64,000 nt of DNA from Linanthus parryae (Eukaryota > Streptophyta > Magnoliopsida > Ericales > Polemoniaceae). Shown piece after piece: positions 59,007 through 64,000 of the stretch; position 1 is the first letter of the stretch, and the number at the start of each line of letters is the position of its first letter. Under the pieces are notes generated by a model. That model worked only from the letters and a program-made list of their open reading frames with translations, did not search any database and was not told the DNA's origin. The position numbers and the translations under genes were made by a program. The stretch lies in the NCBI GenBank assembly GCA_023055425.1, contig JALGPY010000002.1, forward strand, positions 116,138,088 to 116,202,087. Direction: 5' to 3'.

Positions 59007-60423
59007 TGTTGGAATAGGTGCCCTAGAGGCAATCTATATTTAGTATTAACAATGTTTTGGCTATAATATTCATTTATTATTTATTGTGATATTTAATATA
59101 ATAAATTTCTTAGATACAATGCGCTGTTTATCTTAAATATCCCTAGTCCATTATATTGGTTAATGGGACGATCAAATATAGACTAGTATGTGTGTAGATT
59201 GATATGGAGATATCAAGTCTAACACATGGGTATGCATTAGGGGTAATGGCATACTGGATTGACCCACGACGAGAAGGATACAATAGATTATGTTAAAGTC
59301 ACAATCGCTTCTCGTAGTGCTAATATAATTGCAATCCTTAGACCTGAAGTCACTAGATACTCTAGTTGTGAAATATCATGCTTTGATGTTATCAAACGTT
59401 ACACCGTAACTGGGTAATTATAAAGGTAGTTATCGGGCATGATAGGAAGCAAGCTTAGAGATCGTAGTGATGTAGAGAGGATTTATCCCTCCCACATAAT
59501 GGGAGAAAATTTCCACGGCCACTTGAGGGATGAGGCTTATTGATTGTCTGGCCAGACTCAGATAAATCAATATGGAGATATTGATGTTATCTGCTTGCAT
59601 AAGCATATTCCCAGGATCGAGGAACTATGGATTGGATATACGAGTGTGACTATTTATGTCTCGTATCCAATCCGGATATGGAGACAAAGGGATACTACAA
59701 TATGTGACATTGGGCACAAAAAGGTTTGTCGGGATCACTGACTTATTTCTGTTAGTTGGGTTGCATGGATGTGTTGCTAGACACCGCTCCATGTTAGTAA
59801 TTAGTTACTACCACCTAAGTTGAAACCTATGGGGTCACAAGTCAAATAGAGTTGAACTAGATTTGGGATTAATTAATATGATTAATTAGAATGATCACTT
59901 TGCAACACCTTGCAGAGTTAGTAGGACTAATATGCAAGGAAGGGACTAATCCAAGTTCATGTAGAACTAGGAAGGGCCTTTATGTAGTTAACAAATAGTT
60001 GTTGGACTATATAAAGGATGCTCTAGCTTCCTTCCCACAACTAATGCTCATAACATAAGTGAGTGGGAGAGAAAACAAGAGAGAGCAAGCGACAAGCTAA
60101 AGAGGTCGAAGCCCCTTAGCCGTCCCCTACCCGTCGGCCACAAGAGAGGGTCGAACCCCTCTATTGTCCTCGTTGCTTGATTAGTTCTTCCCTCTTCCTC
60201 CGGTCCAAGCTACCACCAGGAGAAGGAAAAATCTAGATCTCACCTCTAGACGTGGATCAACCGTAGAGACGAGGACATTATTCTTCGTGTGATCTCCCGA
60301 ACCAAAAGGTATACATTATGTCCTTCATCATGTTATGAATGTCTCTTCCTGTGATCCTTGGTGGGCTTTAAGTAGGAATTAAATTTTGGTATTCCGCTGC
60401 GTTACCTACGTCAAAACCCAACA
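59007..60423 (+). repeat. family A 5' LTR (second copy)
   Basis: 1,417 bp, TGTTGGAATAGGTGCCC...CAAAACCCAACA, TATATAAA at 60008-60015. Confidence 0.9.
60008..60015 (+). promoter_or_regulatory. TATA box of family A LTR (second copy)
   Basis: TATATAAA in the same GTTGGACTATATAAAGGATG context as the other family A LTRs. Confidence 0.75.
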
Positions 60424-60424
60424 G

Positions 60425-60436
60425 TGGTATCAGAGC
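60425..60436 (+). promoter_or_regulatory. primer binding site, initiator tRNA-Met
   Basis: TGGTATCAGAGC, perfect, one base after the LTR. Confidence 0.9.
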
Positions 60437-62083
60437 CACAGGTCGTAGTGCATAACATGAGTTTATGTGTTATGATTTCAGGTTTACACCGTTTTATTCA
60501 TATTACGCGAAACTGAATTTAATTGACATAGTAGATGCAATAAACAAGACCTAATTTAACATTGGATGTGTAAATTGGTGAGTTTGATCACATAGGATGT
60601 GTGGAATTTTGGATCAAGAACTAGTATTCGGGCACATGCTTGGAAAAGGGGTTTTTCAAGTATGGAAACAATTAAACTTGGGCATCAATGCAAAGGGTGT
60701 TTTGGAAATAACCCAATAAAGGAAGGAATTGTTTTTGGGAAGGAGTGGCCCCACAAGGGAACCGCCCCTCCCTTGTTTGTCGTCCAAGACACGCAGCCCA
60801 AGGGGCCGGCGCACCCTAGCGCACGGCCCAGCCGTGTGGGCTAGGGGGCGGCCGGCCCGGTCCTAGTGTGGCGGTTCCTTGGTTGGCTCGGCCATGCCCA
60901 TGGTGAACCCCTTGGACCGTTTTGACCCTAGTATGTCGAAAACAACTAAAATTTAACAAATGCATTAAAAATTGGTTTTAACTGTATTATGTGCTTTGTT
61001 GCATGGTGGATGGATATGGCCTAGGTTGTGGATGTTTTATGTTTTTGTGGTTTGGTTTACGGTCTGCGAGCTAATCAAATTAATGTAATAACTAATTAGG
61101 TTTTACGGCCTGCGAGTCATTTTATCCTCAACATGTGAGGCTTTATTTATTTATTTATGCTAGATGTTACGATAGAATTCTAAATATATAGATGATAGCC
61201 AAGAGCATGGAGAAGAAGACCGGTGAACCAAGAAGCCAAAAGACGATGAAGACACCCTACCCTAGGCGCGTGGCTATGGTGGAGCACATGGAGATGAGCT
61301 TGTCACTTTAGGGCAAATAGTTTTTATCATTGGCTTGATAATACCTTAGTCTAGGGGCCATATTCATGCCACGTTATTTTTCCTTTCGTGGATGTTCATT
61401 ATTTATGTCTTGTTATTTATTTTTGTGTGTATGGCGATACTAGCAAAACGTTTTAAAAGATAATAATAAACAAAGATGGTCTTTTATTGTGGATTGCCCA
61501 ATCCAAATAAGTAGATCATGTTGATGGGTTCAACCAAACAAATTAAGAATGATTAAACCCCTCAAATAAGATATTGTGTTTTGTCTTCTCTTGCCTAAAC
61601 ACCCTTCATGATCAGGGTTTATTAAAATTCGGGCTTGCCAAAGCAAGGAGATTTTAATTCGCCATGGTGTGTTGCGGAGGATACAAACTAGTAACGTGTG
61701 TATGTTGAAGCAAGAGGTTGGACGCAACTAGGTAAGAATCAATTGGATTAATGAACCTAGAGGCATGACAATTAGGCGTTATCTAAAGGATAAAGAATAA
61801 AGAGTTATTCACCTAATTGGACCAAGAGTTGCATGGGATGCAATTGGAATGGTTCCTACCTAAATATCAATTCTTGGGTGACTTTCCAAAGCAAGCTCAA
61901 GAAGAAGTGAAAAAGGAATCTTGAACCTACTAGAAAATATAATGATATTTTCCGCATTAACGGTGAGGGCTATTAATCCGAGAAAAATAGTGGGAGCTAT
62001 GTTCAATGATCTAGCCATTGTTAAATATAGTCAAATTGTTCAAAATACTAAAATTGCACATTTCTCGTTTTGTAGAATTCCAA
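60437..62083 (+). other. family A long leader (second copy)
   Basis: 1.65 kb without a gene, with a GC-rich island at about 60740-60890 and the paired TTACGGYCTGCGAG phrases near 61060 and 61105, in the same order as 27669-29347. Confidence 0.6.
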
Positions 62084-62900
62084 ATGGAAAAAAATAACAC
62101 ATCGACTTCATCCCTATAATATGTCCTTGAGAAGGAAAAACTGTCTGGAACAAATTTCCTTGACTGGTACAGAAACTTAAGGATTGTCCTTAAGCAAGAA
62201 AAGAAGCTGTACACCATGGACACTCCAATTCCAGCCCTGCCACAGGATGAGTATGTTCTAGAAGATGTAAGGGCACGTCAGAAACATATTCATGATTCTA
62301 CTAACGTGACTTGCCTCATGCTCTGCACCATGACTGATGAGCTTCAGATGCAGCACGCGAACATGGAGGCCTATGATATGATCATACACTTGAAAAAATT
62401 GTTTCAGGAACAGGCAAGGCATGAGAGCTATGAGGTGTCCAAAGCATTGTTCAAGAGTAGTCTTGAAGAAGGGAATCCAGTAGGGCCTCATGTACTCCGA
62501 ATGATCAGATACATTGAGAACCTTGAGAGACTAGGATTCCCACTTAGCCAAGATTTGGCAACTGATCTTGTTTTGAAATCGTTGCCGGACATTTATAATC
62601 AGGTCATCATGAACTATAACATGAACGAGATCAGTTAGACTCTGCCAGACTTGTTGAACATGCTGAAGACAGCTGAACAGAGCATCAATAAAGGCAAGGG
62701 AAAGGCCATAATGATGGTTCATAAAAGGAAGGGCAAAGGAGTTGCCTCTACCTCCAAATTAAAGCGCAAGAAATTTGAAAAATCCAAGGAAGCCCTAAAG
62801 CCTAGTGGAGGTGTGGCCAAAGGTGAATGTAACTATTGTAGCCAACCGGGTCACTGGAGGAGGAATTGCCATAAATATCTGGAGGATAAAAAGATTGGAA
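62084..62900 (+). pseudogene. family A gag (second copy)
   Basis: ATG at 62084 opens MEKNNTSTSSL and meets a TAA at codon 12. The frame goes on with LEKEKLSGTNFLDWYRNLRI, MLCTMTDELQMQHANMEAYD and LVLKSLPDIYNQVIMN, with a TAG at 62636, then INKGKGKAIMMVHKRKGKGV and an intact knuckle CNYCSQPGHWRRNC. Two stops prevent Gag synthesis unless read through. Confidence 0.85.
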
Positions 62901-63133
62901 TAGTGATTGCTCCACCACCAGGTATTTATGTTATAGACGTCAATCTTTCTACTTCTTCATTTTTGGTATTGGATACAGGATGTGGGTCTCACACTTGTCG
63001 AAATGTGCAGGATTTGAAAATAAGTAGAATATTGGCTAAAGGGGAGATAGATCTAGGCGTCGGAAATGGAGCTAGAGTTGGTGCATTAGCTATAGGAGTT
63101 TATGAACTATCTTTGCCTTCTGGACTTATTTAG
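62901..63133 (+). pseudogene. family A protease fragment (second copy)
   Basis: VLDTGCGSHTCRNVQDLK with the DTG site and AKGEIDLGVGNGARVGALAI. A single-base loss near 63128 turns the following LEL codons into stops. Confidence 0.82.
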
Positions 63134-64000
63134 AATTAGACAATTGCTATTATGTGCCTGCTATGAGCAGAACATTATTTTCATTTCTTGTTTGGACGAG
63201 AAGGGTTTTTCTATTTCAATAAAGGACAAATGTTGTTCCATTTATTTTGATAGTATGCACTATTGTAGTGCGCATTTGTCTAATGGATTGTATATCCTTG
63301 ATCTAAACAATCCAATCTATAACATAAATACTAAAAGGATTAACACTAACGATTTAAGTCCTACATATCTATGGCATTGTCGTTTAGGCCATATATATGA
63401 GAAACGCGTATCTAGAATCCATAAGGATGGACTTCTAGACTCATTTGATTTGGAATCATATGAGACATGTGAATCTTGTTTATTAGGAAAAATGACAGAG
63501 TCCCCTTTCAATAAGAAAGGTGAGAGGACTAGTGAGTTATTGGTACTCATACATACCAATGTATGTGGGCCGTTTCCCACGCCTGCCAGAGGTGGTTACA
63601 CCTACTTCATCACGTTTCCTGATGATTTCAGTAGATATGGATTTGTATGCCTTATGAAGACCAAATCTGAATCCTTTGAATTGTTCAAAGAATTCATAGA
63701 GAAGCAACTTGGTAAGAGTATTAAGGCTCTACGATCAGATCGTGGAGGAGAATACTTAAGCCAAGAGTTTGACGAGTATCTTAGAGAGTGTGGGATAGTA
63801 TCCCATCTCACTCCACCCGGAACGCCACAATGGAATGGCGTGTCCGAGAGGAGGAATCGCACACTATTGGATATGGTGCGATCTATGATGTCTCAAACAG
63901 ACCTTCCGATATCATTTTGGGGACATGCTCTAGTGACGGCAGCTTTTAACATTAACCGTGTTCCATCCAAATCAGGCATGAAGACACCATATGAGTTATG
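63134..64000 (+). pseudogene. family A GAG-pre-integrase and integrase core (second copy, truncated)
   Basis: Homology resumes at about 63370 with YLWHCRLGHIYEKRVSRIHK and CESCLLGKMTESPFNKK, then LIHTNVCGPFPTPARGGYTY: the first catalytic Asp is Asn. The second Asp (ALRSDRGGEYLSQEF) and the Glu (PQWNGVSERRNRTLLDM) are present. It reads SFWGHALVTAAFNINRVPSK to the window end. It is nearly open, but the Asp to Asn change should abolish strand transfer. Confidence 0.85.

Larger units (their letters stand above)
59007..64000 (+). mobile_element. second family A copia element, 5' part (cut by window edge)
   Basis: LTR 59007-60423, PBS 60425-60436, long leader with GC-rich island, gag, protease, GAG-pre-integrase and integrase start. 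The left flank GTTAC (59002-59006) would be the target duplication; the right copy is outside the window. It interrupts the third copia family just after RNase H. Similar to the element at 26257-43668 throughout but with independent stops. Confidence 0.9.

Overview
This window is plant nuclear DNA, probably from a large, repeat-rich angiosperm genome. The evidence is stacked Ty1/copia and Ty3/gypsy LTR retrotransposons, plant-type initiator-tRNA(Met) and tRNA(Asp)-like primer sites, 5-bp target duplications, and long microsatellites inside LTRs. I see no intact host gene, no tRNA or rRNA gene and no CRISPR array. Species cannot be read from the sequence; a eudicot is my guess.

Layout. (1) 1-2402: 5' half of a Sirevirus-like copia element on the minus strand, cut by the window edge. 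(2) 2414-4659: probable gypsy LTR, minus. (3) 4904-7387: coding-free copia derivative with PBS and PPT, minus. (4) 7388-13290: broken gypsy element with an integrase C-terminus and a degenerate tandem repeat (Tat-like), split by a solo LTR at 8859-11801 with a perfect target duplication. (5) 13300-21913: Athila-like gypsy element, minus, with gag and protease remnants but no visible RT or integrase; its LTR is split by a 3.1-kb solo LTR at 17554-20635. (6) 21914-22566: copia 5' LTR plus gag stub, minus. (7) 22734-25322: gypsy solo LTR, minus, perfect target duplication. (8) 26257-43668: copia element ('family A'), plus, with both LTRs, interrupted in its integrase by a complete 9.1-kb Sirevirus-like element on the minus strand (31119-40260, perfect target duplication). 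(9) 43669-51100: the only region that is not plainly retrotransposon. It holds decayed exon-like pieces of a Ulp1/C48 cysteine peptidase-like gene and a GRF-type zinc finger. (10) about 51100-59006: a third copia family, plus, carrying a Sirevirus-type solo LTR in its leader (53362-54861, perfect target duplication). (11) 59007-64000: a second family A element inserted into element 10 and running off the window.

Order of events from nesting: family A (26257) came before the Sirevirus inside it, and the third copia family came before both the solo LTR and the family A copy inside it. All pol genes carry stops, frameshifts, deletions or catalytic changes. The Sirevirus at 31119-40260 is the least damaged and keeps its integrase triad and RT motifs. 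Elements with LTRs, PBS and PPT but no coding capacity sit beside coding relatives that share their cis signals, so trans mobilisation is possible.

Most worth a second look: a perfect 14-bp palindrome that recurs across the Sirevirus family, an extra lysine-rich reading frame downstream of its pol, the Ulp1/GRF remnant, and near-identical PPT/LTR junctions in otherwise diverged copia families.
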